From NCBI RefSeq assembly GCF_026914185.1, contig NC_070558.1, positions 8,565,501 to 8,629,500 on the forward strand: a stretch of 64,000 nt of DNA, written 5' to 3'. The notes beneath the pieces are model-generated. The model saw only the letters and a program-made list of their open reading frames with translations. It ran no database searches and was not told the DNA's origin. Both the position numbers and the translations under genes were made by a program. Position 1 is the stretch's first letter; every line of letters starts with the position of its first letter. Positions 23,309-33,924 of this stretch are shown here, piece after piece. The stretch is from Puccinia triticina. Lineage: Eukaryota; Basidiomycota; Pucciniomycetes; Pucciniales; Pucciniaceae.

Positions 23309-25023
23309 ATGTCCCAAAACCTTGATAATCTTTCAGCCAGCATGATAGACGATAACCCTGTTAGCCCAAGCGACGACGCTGATGTAACAGCTTGCCTCAC
23401 TCGTTCCCAAGCCGCAGACGCTTCTGCAAAGGCTAACCCCATCCCACAAGCTTCCTCCGAAAAACCCTCTGAACCCCAACCAAACGCTACGGCAAAGCCC
23501 ACCGGCAACAAAAAGTCTAAATCGGCAAAACCGACGGCTAAAAACGCCCCGGCGACCGCTAACCCGGCAACCTTAGAGGCCACCAACAAAGAGACAGGTA
23601 ACCCTGAGACCAATCAGCTTTCCGAAGCCATTGGAGCAAAGCATGGTAAGCCAAAGGGATCACTACCTCTCCTAACTAGCTCGGGAGAAGATCCATACTG
23701 ATCCGAATATCATTATCAGTGATCGATGTGGATAGCATACCCAAACAAGTCAAGCAACCAACTCAAACGTCAGACGCACCGGAAAGAGCAAAAGACGAAC
23801 TCGTAGCAATCATGCTCGAGGCAGCCCTTAAGGCGGGAAGGGACGGCGACCAGGTGAAGTCTGACATGTACTTCAACTGCTACAAAGCTATGATACTAGG
23901 GTACGATACTCCTCTTTCTTCCACAAACCCGTCCCATGGACCAACCTGACGGCGTCATGACATCTTATTCTTAGTGAACCTGCCACAATTCCGATAACGC
24001 TAGTCCCAGCAGCGACCAATTTAGCGGCGTCTGGACAACCGATCAAAAGGACTCTTTCAACCGACCCTTTCTTGACAGTCAATGGTGAGCAAGAAAATAC
24101 CACGGTCGGAGGAGTGAATTTCAATTGGGGGCACACAAACTCCCACGAAGATGTGGGATTCACCCCCTACTTTGAGAAGAACTTACTCAAATTGAAGGGC
24201 CCACTCCCTTTGACGATTTTCAATAAAGTGTGGCAAGATGCTGCTCTTCAGTACCACGCAGAGAAGCGCCCCAAGAATGATGACAACTTGACTGAGAGGG
24301 GGATGCGCTATACTGGCTACCCCTACCCAAGCGAGTGGCTCATGTCATACAGTGACTGGAGCCTGAATTACTCAGAGTTCTTGGTAAGCACCTCATCTGA
24401 AAAAAAAAAAGCCTATCTCAAGGAAAACGTTGCAGTAGAAACTGATTAAAAGTGGTCCCTGGCAGATAACAATGAGGGACATATATAGATATGAAACTCT
24501 CGGACAATGGATAGTCCTGCACAAGATGAATGCGGACAAAATCCTTCGCAAGGACGGCTTTATGGTTGCATTGCGGTACGACATCCGGATTCGCGCAAAC
24601 ACGTTTGCCCACCGGGTTGTCAAGAACGGAGTCTCTTCGTTTTCGGACATCTTGGTATTTAGGCAAGAGGTCTATGACACCGCATACAGCGAATCTAGAC
24701 GGCTAGACAAACTTTTGTTCAGGGACAGCAACCCCTACGCAGTAGGCGGCCCAAGATTCGGTTGCGACCCACATACCGGCTTGAACCCAAACAAACGGGG
24801 CGGTAACTTGGCAAACACGCCAAGATTGGCCCCACCGGCAGCGGCGGCGAACCCGGCCAATTCAAACCCAGGCCCAGCCACAAGCGGCCTCCCGGCTAAG
24901 CCAAAAGAAGGTAGACCAAAGAGCACCGGTTACCTCGGGAAGCACTTCAACCCGGCCTTTGCCAAGCAACGCGCCAACGGACAAATTCCCAAGCAATCTG
25001 GCAACAGGCCAAGCGGACTGTAG
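23309..25023 (+). CDS. DIRS-like Gag, four exons, 494 aa
   Basis: Exons 23309-23645, 23720-23900, 23975-24383 and 24466-25023 join in phase through GT-AG introns of 74, 74 and 82 nt; each unspliced reading meets stops. The protein has a Ser/Pro/Ala/Lys-rich N-terminus, a helical middle (AKDELVAIMLEAALKAGRDGD, KLKGPLPLTIFNKVWQDAAL, RGMRYTGYPYPSEWLMSYSD, ADKILRKDGFMVALRYDIRI) and a basic Gly/Pro/Asn-rich tail (FNPAFAKQRANGQIPKQSGN). No zinc knuckle is present. The middle resembles nucleocapsid-type gags of fungal DIRS/PAT-like elements (SEWLMSYSDW...YRYETLGQW). Introns inside a retrotransposon gag are unusual because a spliced RNA copied back would lose them. No frame damage is seen. Confidence 0.75.
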
Positions 25024-25313
25024 GTCTCCTTTCTCTATCAGAACAAAAACTCTCCTTTTTGCCTCGTTTTCTTTCCCACTTTTCCCAATCGACCCATTCC
25101 GCCCACATCCGTCATTCTCAAACCCTTCCTCCCATTGCCTTGTCTTAAACGCTTCCCCCCCCTACGTCCTGGTATCACCAGTCTTTCCCTCTAGTCACTT
25201 TTTTGTCAGGGCTACCTCATCCTCCTCCTTTGTCAATATCCAGTTGCGATTTGTCCCTCGCACGACCAAAAAAATCAGAATCCGTTTGAACTGAAATAAC
25301 AAATCCTTCTTAT
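25024..25313. other. gap between DIRS-like gag and pol
   Basis: Pyrimidine-rich spacer (TTTCCC and CCTCC tracts) without coding. It could hold an internal promoter or splice acceptor for pol. Nothing definite. Confidence 0.4.
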
Positions 25314-27058
25314 ATGCGCACTTTTTTGCCACTCAATAGAGAGCCCATCCCATTCGGAAATGAATTTGAACCCATTGTGGTCGAGAGTGATGGCTCCCAA
25401 AACGGCGACACCAGCCCGATGTGGCCAACGGAAGCTAAGTGCGATATGAATATTGAAGCCTGGGAGGCAGCACTCTCCACTGCAAGCCTGCTCCCGGAGT
25501 ACCAAGATGTGCTCGAGGGTTTCAGAGTTGGTTTCGACCAGGGTATCCCACTCCACGACCTGGGGGAAGACATCCCGTATTTTGCCCCTCCGAACCACCA
25601 ATCGGCGCTGATGGCAAGAGAAAAGATCGAAGAATCTATCGCTAAAGAAATTGCGGCGGGTCGCATGTTTGGACCCTTCCAATCCGAGGAAGTTTGGGAC
25701 CGTTTTGGTTTCTTTAGAACGAACCCGCTAGGAGCGGTGGTAAACGGAGACGGCTCGCTTCGAGCTATCAACGACCTCTCCTATCCCCATAACTACCCTA
25801 ACATCCCCTCCGTGAACTCGTTTGTGAACAAGGACGATTTCCAAACCACTTGGGATGATTTCTTAGCAGTATCCAGCTTTCTCCGCAGTCTCACAAAGGC
25901 AACTCTCCTGGCAATTTTTGACTGGGAAAAAGCCTACAGGCAGATCCCGACAGCACCAAAACAGTGGCCCTTTTTGATGCTCAAAACTTTTGACGACCAG
26001 ATTGTCATCGACACCAGGATTGCATTTGGTGGTGTCGCCGGCTGCGGCTCATTTGGCAGACCAGCGGACGCTTGGAAACAGATCATGCTCGCCGAGTTTG
26101 ATCTTGTCAACGTCTTCCGCTGGGTCGACAACAACTTGTTCATCAAGGAAGTCTCGTCCACCGTCACCATGGAGGACATTGTCAAGAGATCAAACGAATT
26201 AGGTGTTAAGACCAACCCGACAAAAGTATCGCCTTTCAAGACGGAACAAAAATACATTGGATTTATCTGGAATGCCGCGGAAAAGACCGTCCGGCTACCT
26301 GGGAAAAGCTAGTGGAACGCATAAAGCAAATCGAGTCCTTCCTGGTTATCGGCGATGTATTCAACTACAACCAGGCCGAAGTCCTCGCAGGCAGATTAAA
26401 CCATGTGTCGTACATGCTACCCCAGCTCCGCGCGTACCTATGCGGTTTGTACCGCTGGATGTGTAGCTGGGTACACAGACGGGCGGCACTCCCTATTCCT
26501 CTAGACGTACGGAACGACTTGGAATACTGGCAAGCTACCCTACTGTCGTTCGAGCACACTCGCTTGATAGCAAGCCCCAAACCGACCAAAATTGGGTGGA
26601 TGGGGGATGCCTCGACCAATTATGGCATTGGGGTGACGATTGGCCGGTCATGGGCCCAATCAAAGCTCAAAGATGGATGGAACACCGGTGCAAAACCTAG
26701 ACGTGGCATTGCCTGGCTCGAGACGGCAGCAATCCGCGTGGGCATCCTCATGCTAAAAGATCTAGGGGTCAAGCAAGGGAAAACTATCATCGTGTGGACC
26801 GACAATACCACAACGGAAAACGCAATCAAGAGCAGGAAGTCTAGAGACTTCCACGTCAACAACGAATGGAAGCTCATCCAGGACCTGCTCCTCAACCTCC
26901 AAATAGATCTAGTCGCGAAGTGAGTGACCTCCGAGGACAATAGAGCCGATGCACTCTCTCGCGGCGACCGAACTGGGCAAGACGAAACGAGACGATTGGT
27001 CATCACCCTTCCACGTGACCTCGAGGAGAGGATGTTTCATCCTTCCGCAACCGAGTAG
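25314..27058 (+). pseudogene. DIRS-like reverse transcriptase-RNase H, broken
   Basis: Residues from 25314 carry RT motifs: GSLRAINDLSYPHN, LLAIFDWEKAYRQIP (first catalytic Asp), GVAGCGSFGRPADAW and RWVDNNLF in the position of the YxDD box, then KYIGFIWN. At about 26300 a one-base shift breaks LPGKS; the correct frame resumes as LVERIKQIESF. RNase H follows (IGWMGDAS, AWLETAA, VWTDNTTTENA). At 26921-26923 TGA interrupts LVAK before VTSEDNRADALSRGDR, a position that in the family is Arg; the frame then runs to 27058. The second Asp of the RT active site is Asn (VDN). The copy therefore cannot make a full active RT-RNase H. The gene would act in reverse transcription of the element RNA. Confidence 0.8.
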
Positions 27059-27240
27059 GAAAAGGCCTGTTATGTTTCAGATGGCTTCTTAAGTTGTACG
27101 GTGAAACACCCCCCCCCCTTTGCATGAGATATACTTTCCCACATGTTTTTGGATTTGTTTTCTTGTCTTCTCCCCCTCCGAGAATGAAAAGCACCCCCTT
27201 CTCCCGATCCAAACCTCTTTGTCCCTACGAGACTCCCATG

Positions 27241-28314
27241 ATAGTGATGGACCTGTCCAAGGTCAAGGACTTCTTGAGGAACGGGTCGGTAACTCGTGAA
27301 CCGACCAAAGACGATCTCCATTTCTTAGGTGGCTATAAATGGAATACCCTCCTAAGCTACAACGCAGCGACTAGGAAGTTCTACAAGTATAAATCCGCGA
27401 AGGGAGAAGTCCCGTTCACCCTCCCCGTGAAGGCGACTGATCTCTACGGCTTCTGCTGTTGGGCTGGCCGAATATCCGGCAAGCCGACTCCCCACGACGT
27501 TTCCTCCGGGACCCTGACCAAATACCTCTACGGGATCCAGGCCTGGCACCTGTTGCATTCAGTCAGTTATCCAACCGAAGCAAAGGCAAAAGTAACAGTC
27601 CTCCTGAGATCATCCGCTCACGCGGACGCCGAGACACCCGGGAAACCTCCTAAATCGCCGGTCATGGTTAGACACCTAATTATACTCGTCGAAGAACTTC
27701 GCGGGAAGGACAAGTTAAGCTTGGCAGTCTTAGACTTGGCGATCGTGGCATTCTGGGGGATGGCTCGGCTGTCGGAACTCACCTATGATAAACCCGGGGG
27801 GACATTGAGATAGTCAGCCTCGCTGCTCAGCTCCGACGTCCACTTCTATCAGACGACGGTCGGAACCTCAGCAGCATTAACCATCAGAGGAGCAAAGACC
27901 TCAGCACCCGGTCTAGCACAAACAATCCACGTCCAAGGCCAAGCCCACCTCCTATGCCCGGTCGCTGCAATTCAGAGGCGGGTAAAAGAAGCCGGTCCAG
28001 ACACCACCTCTCTCTTCGGTTTCCACACGCCGTCTGGAAGGATCCACCTGACAAAGCCTGTTGTCTGCAAGGTACTCAAGACGGTCTGGAAATCACGGGG
28101 ATGTACCGGTTTAACAGGTCATTTGTTCCGGGTAGGAGGTGCATCCCTCCGCTACGCGGTAGGCGTTCCGACATCAGAAATATGCTTGCTAGGAAGGTGG
28201 ATCTCCGATTGCTACAAGCTCTACTTGAGAGAGTACACCAATCAGGATAGGCAGCAAACCCTAAAACTACTAGCCGACCTAGAATCCTCCTGGAAGCGGG
28301 TCACCTCCTTATAA
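27241..28314 (+). pseudogene. DIRS-like tyrosine recombinase, one frame break
   Basis: Begins near MIVMDLSKVKDFLRNGSVTR. A Met upstream in the same frame at 27094 precedes a proline-rich stretch and a CCCCCCCCC run, less likely coding. Catalytic residues of the YR family are visible: Arg in FWGMARLSELTYD, HLFR (HxxR) in GHLFRVGGASLRYA, Trp in LLGRWISD and the nucleophilic Tyr within DCYKLYLREY. A TAG at 27811-27813, after GGTLR, interrupts the frame between the N-terminal and catalytic parts; nearby alternative frames suggest indels at the GGGGGG run. The enzyme would integrate the circular DNA copy. The last Tyr segment and all four catalytic positions are intact apart from the break. Confidence 0.8.
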
Positions 28315-28833
28315 GCAATCTAAATGACTAGAAATCAATGCTAGTCGCTTAAGCAAGACAACTAGAGGGGAAACTCCAAACCGGAGAATAGAGATTAAGC
28401 AGCGGTGCAGGGCTCGAGACTTACCAGTCTTGAGATGAGGGTCTTGCACCGACCCTAACACACTCTGGTGTGCGCTTCTTCTCTGGGGGCGCTACTGTGC
28501 GCTCTGGCTCTCAGCGCCATGGCGGAGTGAGATGCAGCCAAACCTTCGGGGTGGCACTACAGCATCTCCTCCTGGGTGCTAACCTACTATTAGGCCACGC
28601 ACCTGGCACTTGTCCCCCCCCTCGACCCACACGCGGAGGCCTTGGGGAGTCAGCCTTGGAAGGCATGGCTCCCGGGGTCGCCTAGGTGACTTTAGTCACC
28701 GAACTCGTCTTGAAGCGCCACTAATGGCGGACACGTGATTTCCCAGCGCCGCAGTGGAACGTCAACGGCTCCACCCGCGTCGCGCTCATCCCGCGCTACC
28801 TTCCCCAGTCACTCGTGATAAGGTGATTGGATA
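28315..28833. other. non-coding 3' part of the DIRS-like element and flank
   Basis: GC-rich with no gene. It should include the 3' terminal and internal complementary sequences of the DIRS-like element, but no pairing with 22.6-23.3 kb could be established by eye. Confidence 0.4.
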
Positions 28834-29163
28834 GGTGATATAATCACTGATTAATTCAATAAAAAATACAAAATTCAACATAAAGCCTCCAAATTTTTTT
28901 TGTAGGCAACCTACAGTGCTGGTCTCTTTAACTTTGAAATCAGATTCAACTGATTCAGTCATCTTCAGCACCATAATACCATTATATCACTTTTGACCAA
29001 TATGAAGCAATATAATGGTGTTATGGTGCTGAAGATGGCTGGATAAGTTGATTCTGGGTTCACAGTTGAAGAGACCAGCACTTTAGGTTTCCTACAAAAA
29101 AAGTTTGGAGGCTTTATGTTGAATTTTGTATTTTTTATTGAATTAATCAGCAATTATATCACC
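28834..29163. mobile_element. palindromic MITE, 330 bp, TA TSD (Tc1/mariner type)
   Basis: Flanked by TA at 28832-28833 and 29164-29165. The ends GGTGATATAATC and CAATTATATCACC begin inverted repeats of about 150 bp each that nearly meet in the middle near 28995, so the whole element folds on itself. TA TSD and long TIRs fit a Stowaway-like/Tc1-mariner MITE. Confidence 0.8.
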
Positions 29164-29172
29164 TATATTTAT

Positions 29173-29932
29173 ACGGACTTACTTCGCGCACTGCAAAAAG
29201 CTCTTCGCGCACTGTGCAGTGCGCGAAGTTTGCAAACACTTTGCGCACTGCGCGTGAAGGGCGCAACTTTTTCAAATTATTTTTTGACCAATCAATAGAA
29301 AAGCTTATTATTGTCCTCTGTGAATTTATTTGGAGTTTTTTGAAGCTTCCTTGTATGCTTAAAAATCCCACCAATAAAAAAAACAAGTACAGCCATTTGG
29401 GGACCTGGAATTCATATTCCCACCAGTCAAAAAATCCAAATAATTTAGTGAATAATGATACATATGAATTCAAACTTTTTAGAATTTTTTGGCCACTTTG
29501 TGCAAGAATAAGGCTTTCAAAAATTAGGAAAGTTCACCACTTACTGGCGCATTTTGGCATATCTTGAGAAACAGTTACTGGTTTTTGAAAGCCTTGTCCT
29601 TGTACAAAGTGGCCAAAAAGTTCTAAAACTTTTAAATACATGTTTAATATGATTCAATAAATTAATTGGATTTTTTGGCCTGTGGGAATATGAATTCCAG
29701 GTCCCCAAATGGCTGTACTTGTTTTTTTTATTGGTGGGATTTTTAAGCATACAAGGAAGCTTCAAAAAACTCCAAATAAATTCACAGAGGACAATAATAA
29801 GCTTGTCTATTGATTGGTCAAAAAATAATTTGAAAAAGTTGCGCCCTTCACGCGCAGTGCGCGAAGTGTTTGCAAACTTCGCGCACTGTGCAGTGCGCGA
29901 AGAGCTTTTCGCAGTGCGCGAAGTAAGTCCGT
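29173..29932. mobile_element. long foldback element, 760 bp
   Basis: Ends ACGGACTTACTTCGCGCAC and GTGCGCGAAGTAAGTCCGT start inverted arms of about 350 bp. ATTTAT lies immediately outside both ends (29167-29172 and 29933-29938). The arms carry GCGCACTG/CAGTGCGC subterminal repeats. The long frames on either strand are mirror images of each other and are not genes. A related fragment is at about 54410-54530. Superfamily unclear; hAT-like if the TSD is really longer. Confidence 0.75.
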
Positions 29933-30029
29933 ATTTATATTGGTGCCAAACGGGGCCTAAATTTTGAGGTAAGGCCGGGTTTGTGGGCAAGAGCCATCCT
30001 AAGCTATTCCAAGTGGGCAAACACATCTA

Positions 30030-30186
30030 TGGTATTCAAAATTGCATAAGATTTTTTTACATAAAATCATAAACTGCATTTTTGGCTGGGAGATGTCACT
30101 TTAAGTTTTATGCACGCTGACATCTCCCGGCCAAAATTGGTTTTATGATTTTATGTAAATAGTGACATATGCAATTTTGAATACCA
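30030..30186. mobile_element. MITE family A, copy 1, 157 bp, TA TSD
   Basis: TIRs TGGTATTCAAAATTGCAT and ATGCAATTTTGAATACCA, with TA on both sides (30028-30029, 30187-30188). The internal hairpin contains CTGGGAGATGTCA and TGACATCTCCCGG. A second copy with the same ends is at 42696-42837. Tc1/mariner-type MITE. Confidence 0.9.
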
Positions 30187-30416
30187 TAATCCATTATGGG
30201 GGTTCACAATTGAAATTTACAGAAATTTAGGACACAACTTAGGGCCTGTACCATAGCGCGCGCGGGCCCGCTGTTTTCTTTTTTTCTTGGTGAAAACCGT
30301 TTTTGACCAAAAACGCGCACACTACCAGGGGGGCTGATTTCAGATCAAATCAAGAAAATGATTACTTACATTTCAAGCCTGTTTTTGGAAACACCCCCCC
30401 CTGTTTCTGGAAACAA

Positions 30417-30625
30417 GGGCCTGTACCATGGGCCTCAATTTTGAAAAATTTCAACTTTTTTTGCCCTGTACACAAAAATTGAAAACTAGCAGAGGGTTCA
30501 AATGTTGAAATTCTTCACATTTGGGCTCCAGCCTACATTTTGGCCAGGCTCAGTTTTTGTCCCAAGAAACTTTGAGGCAAATAAATTTGGAAAATTTCAA
30601 TTTTCATGCCCTATGGTACAGGCCC
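30417..30625. mobile_element. nested Harbinger-type MITE, 209 bp, CAA TSD
   Basis: TIRs GGGCCTGTACCATGGGC and GCCCTATGGTACAGGCCC with CAA on both sides (30414-30416, 30626-30628). Its ends match those of the host element, so it is probably a non-autonomous derivative inserted close to the host terminus. Confidence 0.75.
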
Positions 30626-30752
30626 CAAATCCTGCTATCACCACCCACTTCACCCAGGTCCAGCATGCCCACTCAACAAAGTCCACCAATTGATCCCAGG
30701 CTGTTCAACCTTTTCACTCCCAGCTCATTTCAATCATTCCAATGACTCACTG

Positions 30753-31618
30753 TAAGGATGGTGTTTGGGACCCGGGTACCCGTCGCGGGTCCGGGTACCG
30801 GTTGAATTTTTGACCAAAAGATGGCACCTGGCACCGCACCCGGCATCGCCTGGGCGGGTACGGGCGGGTACCGGCGGTACCGGAGGCGGTATACCCGTAA
30901 TACTTGCTCTCCAAAACATCCCAAAGCCCAGTGTGCCGAGAGGAATACATACCTCTCGGCAAGCTGGACTTTGACCAGCTCGCCGAGAGGTAAGTATTCC
31001 TTTTGGCAAGCTGGACTTTGACCAGCTCTCCGAGAGGAATACATACCTCTCGGCAAGCTGGACTTGACCAGCTCGCCAAGAGGTAAGTATTCCTTGCAGC
31101 AAGCTGGATTTTGACCAGTTTGCCAAAAGGAATACTTGCCTCTTGGTGAGCTGAATTTTCACACCAGCTCGCTGAGGGTAAGTTTCCCAGAGAGCTGGTC
31201 ATGGCCCAGCTCACCAAGGGATGTATTCCTCTTGGAGAGCTGGTCCAAGTCCAGCGCGTCTCGGCACTGCAGCAATTGACCGCTTGGACGAGAATGTCCA
31301 AGCAGTTTTTGGACAGACTTCGTCCGATGAGTTGCACAATGTTTGAGCCTGGGCTGCCGGGCTCGTTGGACAAAGTTTGTCCGACTACTTGTTGGACAAC
31401 TTTGTCCGCGCGGATAGCTGATGCAGTGTGGCAATCTGGTAATAGGTGGCTTAGGGCGGGTGCGAGCAGGCGGTACCCGGGTACTGCACCGCTTCTCCAG
31501 CCAGAACCACATACCTGGTACCGCACCCGGCACCGCTTGGCGGGTACCCCACAGGCACCTGCCGCACCCGCCAGGTGGTACCAGGTACCCTAAGACGGGT
31601 ACCCAAACGCCATCTCTA
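30753..31618. mobile_element. non-autonomous hAT element, 866 bp, 8-bp TSD ACTCACTG
   Basis: ACTCACTG at 30745-30752 and 31619-31626. The TIRs are TAAGGATGGTGTTTGGG and the complement of TAGAGATGGCGTTTGGG, followed by GGTACCCG-rich subterminal sequence. The interior (30940-31260) is repeats of CCGAGAGGAATACATACC and AGCTGGACTTTGACCAGCTC-like units in both orientations. The TAGAGATGG end and 8-bp TSD are hAT (Ac-type) hallmarks. Frames found here are repeat shadows. Confidence 0.85.
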
Positions 31619-32129
31619 ACTCACTGCCTCCGCCACTCAACCTTTTGGATGACTCTCTTTATCCTTGGCTTCTACAGTCACCCAGTCACTTCAGCCTTGC
31701 AGCCAATCATTCTCACAACCGCATTTGCACCTCCGATGTCATCCATCAGCAAACTTGCAGCCTTAGTCCTCAGTCAAACACTCTGTGCCCTCTCCTTGGG
31801 TCTTCAGACCACCCTCATTTTGTATTCTGCTATTACTTCAAAAATACATACAAGAAATCTTCCCAATCACCAACCTCCAAACCAAACACATGTGACCCCA
31901 ATCTTGGGCAGCAATCTTGCTGATCTCAAAACTCTGATGACCTTCAAGCGGCGAGATTGCTGAGCTCAGAGATATGATGCTGATGAGCTCAAAGGAGCAA
32001 TATTGGTGAGCTCAAAGCAGTAATATTTCTGACCTTGGAGCAGCAATATCATGCAGCAACAATCTTGGTGAGCATGGAGCAGCAATCTCACTGAGCCCAT
32101 GGGATTAAAAATAAATAAATAAAACAGCA

Positions 32130-32400
32130 GACAGAAATTCACAGCTTTTTGGTGCATTGAGTTATTGTACTGTACAATATTGAGGAACATGAGAAATTTC
32201 TCTTCAACGGTCACCAATCTGCCATTGCCAAGAAGTCCAGTGTCTCGGAATTCAGAAACCAACTTGTCAAACGTGCCTCTCTCCAGTCCGGTAATCTCGC
32301 CAAAGAGTTTGGGTCGTGCCACTTCCAACAAGAATTGGACGTATTTAGCCTTCCCACCGTCACCGTAATAAGGGTTCCCGTCACTGTAATAACAATCCAT
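32130..32400 (-). pseudogene. PIF/Harbinger transposase, N-terminal fragment
   Basis: The frame from MDCYYSDGNPYYGDG reads KAKYVQFLLEVARPKLFGEITGLERGTF, then LVSEFRDTGLLGNGRLVTVEEKFLMFLNIVQYNN, typical of the region before the DDE domain of Harbinger transposases (HARBI1-like proteins). It ends after about 90 residues. The DDE catalytic domain is absent, so this is a truncated relic inside the element at 30242-32689. A Met further upstream (about 32469) adds a hydrophobic Ala-rich leader that is unlikely to be coding. Confidence 0.7.
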
Positions 32401-32739
32401 GACTATGATTGTAGCAGCAGCAGCTGCTGCTGAGATCAATGGAAATACTTCTGATACCGCGAACAACATAGTGAAGAGTACTCGGATTGTTTGGGTGATG
32501 TGGTGATGACATGTTTGTGTTCAGGTGGTTGGAGAGTGAGGTGAGGTGAGGTTACAGACCTTGGCAAGGAGTGTATTGCGGTACGCGAGTTTGGAAAAAG
32601 TGTTTCTGACACCCGTTTTTGAAAAAGCACAAAAAAAAAAAACAGATCAAAATCAATTTTGAAAATTGGGCCAGCTGTGGCACAGGCCCTTAAGGTGTTT
32701 ATGAACATTTTTACTTTGTGCACGGGAATCTCTGTCAAC

Positions 32740-33576
32740 TTGACATTGTCCGGCGTCAACCTATCCTCTGTTTGCGCCACAGGCTGCCCCCCAAAAACAC
32801 TCTGCACACGGGGTCCCCTGTGGCAATAATCAACGGCCAGTGACCAGTAGACCGGCCATTGGGAGGAATCAGACCTCTCAATTGCCGGTACAGACCTTTC
32901 ATCAACTGTACCGGCCATTGAGAAGAATCAATACTCTTGATGACTGGGATAGACCGGTCATCAAGAGGAATCAACCCTCCCAATGCCTGGCCATCGGAAG
33001 GGTTGAATCATCTCAATGACTGGAACATTCAACAGACCGGTCATCAAGAGGAACCAACCCTCCTAAAGAGGAAAAAGCCCCCTTTCTGGCCAGTACATGT
33101 TGGTCATTTAGAGGACACGGTCCTCTTGATGAACAGTATGGCCCGTTAATTAAGAGGACACAGTCCTCTCAATGACAAGTAAAGACCAACCATTGGGAGG
33201 AATTAGTCCTCTTGATGGCCAATAAAGACTGGTCATTAAGAGGAATAAATCCTTTTGATGAACAGTAAAGACTGGTCATCAAGAGGAAACCCTCTCAATG
33301 AACAGTAAAGATTGGTCATCAAGAGGAAACCCTCTCAATGACCACTACAGACTGGTCATCAAGAGGAAACCCTCTCAATGACCAGTAAAGACCATTGGAA
33401 GGAATTGGCCCGCTTGATGACCAATACAGACCGGTCATTGAGAGGAATCAATCCTCTTGCTGACCGGAATATATAGACTGGCATCCAGCGGAGTTTGAAT
33501 CACACAAGAAATCAGCCCTCCTGATGACTGGTAAAGACCGGTGATTGGGAGGGTTGATTTCTCTTGATGAGCGGTG
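32740..33576. repeat. minisatellite of hairpin-forming units (GACYGGTCATCAAGAGG)
   Basis: Repeated units of about 50 bp around CTGGTCATCAAGAGGAAACC and CCTCTCAATGACCAGTAAAG; each unit is itself an imperfect inverted repeat, and orientation alternates. The left edge (32745-32830, GGCTGCCCCCCAAAAACACT) recurs inverted near 47395-47470. No credible gene; frames here are repeats. Confidence 0.75.
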
Positions 33577-33643
33577 TCAGAATAAAGGCTGGTATGTTGG
33601 TCGAAATGTCCGCTAACCGCCCTCTTCAAGAATATAGGTGTGT
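33577..33643. repeat. gypsy-like LTR fragment (insertion target of the TG...CA element)
   Basis: GAATAAAGGCTGGTATGT, GAAATGTCCGCTAACC and CCCTCTTCAAGAATATA recur at 42977-43040. The same LTR sequence continues at 40787 after the 33648-40782 insertion. Confidence 0.65.
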
Positions 33644-33924
33644 CCGGTGTGGTGCTCCATTGGTGTGACAATGCCAAAAGCAAATTGCAGAGGTATTGGG
33701 ACAGAATAGATGCAGCTATCATTCATTATAAGAGGAGTAAGTTATATATAATACAAGCAGTGTATGTGTACATGGGAGGGATGGAGTCATTACAGACGGA
33801 TGGATGATGGATGGTTTTATCACGGATGGAACAGCAGACTAGGATTATGTAGGATGGACGGCGTGATCAGGGATGGAATGGAGGACCATGACTAGGTAGG
33901 ATGGCAGGGATGTGGAGGGATTTT

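Larger units (their letters stand above)
23309..28314 (+). mobile_element. DIRS-like (tyrosine-recombinase) retrotransposon, coding span
   Basis: Order gag, RT-RNase H, tyrosine recombinase, with no DDE integrase and no protease motif: the diagnostic layout of DIRS-order elements. These replicate through RNA and integrate with a tyrosine recombinase, usually without a TSD. The terminal inverted repeats and internal complementary region were not identified; non-coding 28315-28830 is probably the 3' terminus. The RT frame is broken twice and the recombinase once, so this copy looks inactive while its gag is intact. Confidence 0.8.
30242..32689. mobile_element. PIF/Harbinger element, 2448 bp, TTA TSD, with two nested insertions
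   Basis: TTA at 30239-30241 and 32690-32692 flanks TIRs GGGCCTGTACCATAGC and the complement of GGGCCTGTGCCACAGC. Three-base TTA TSDs and GGGCCTGT ends fit PIF/Harbinger. An N-terminal Harbinger transposase remnant lies inside on the minus strand. Two younger elements (30417-30625 and 30753-31618) are inserted in it. Short GAGCAGCAATAT-type repeats occur at about 31960-32100. Confidence 0.8.

Noticed and set aside
22631..29958. Mirror-image AGGGCCCTGTTTGGCACC ends considered as one 7.3-kb element around the DIRS-like copy
   Set aside because: The ends diverge after about 25 bases and no matching TSD exists; they are more likely two separate relics.
29159..30026. Frames of 104-161 codons around the foldback element
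   Set aside because: The frames on both strands are mirror images produced by the inverted arms; no family match.
30734..31963. Frames up to 259 codons inside the hAT element
   Set aside because: They read through repeated CTCGGCAAGCTGGACTTTGA-type units and GGTACCC repeats.
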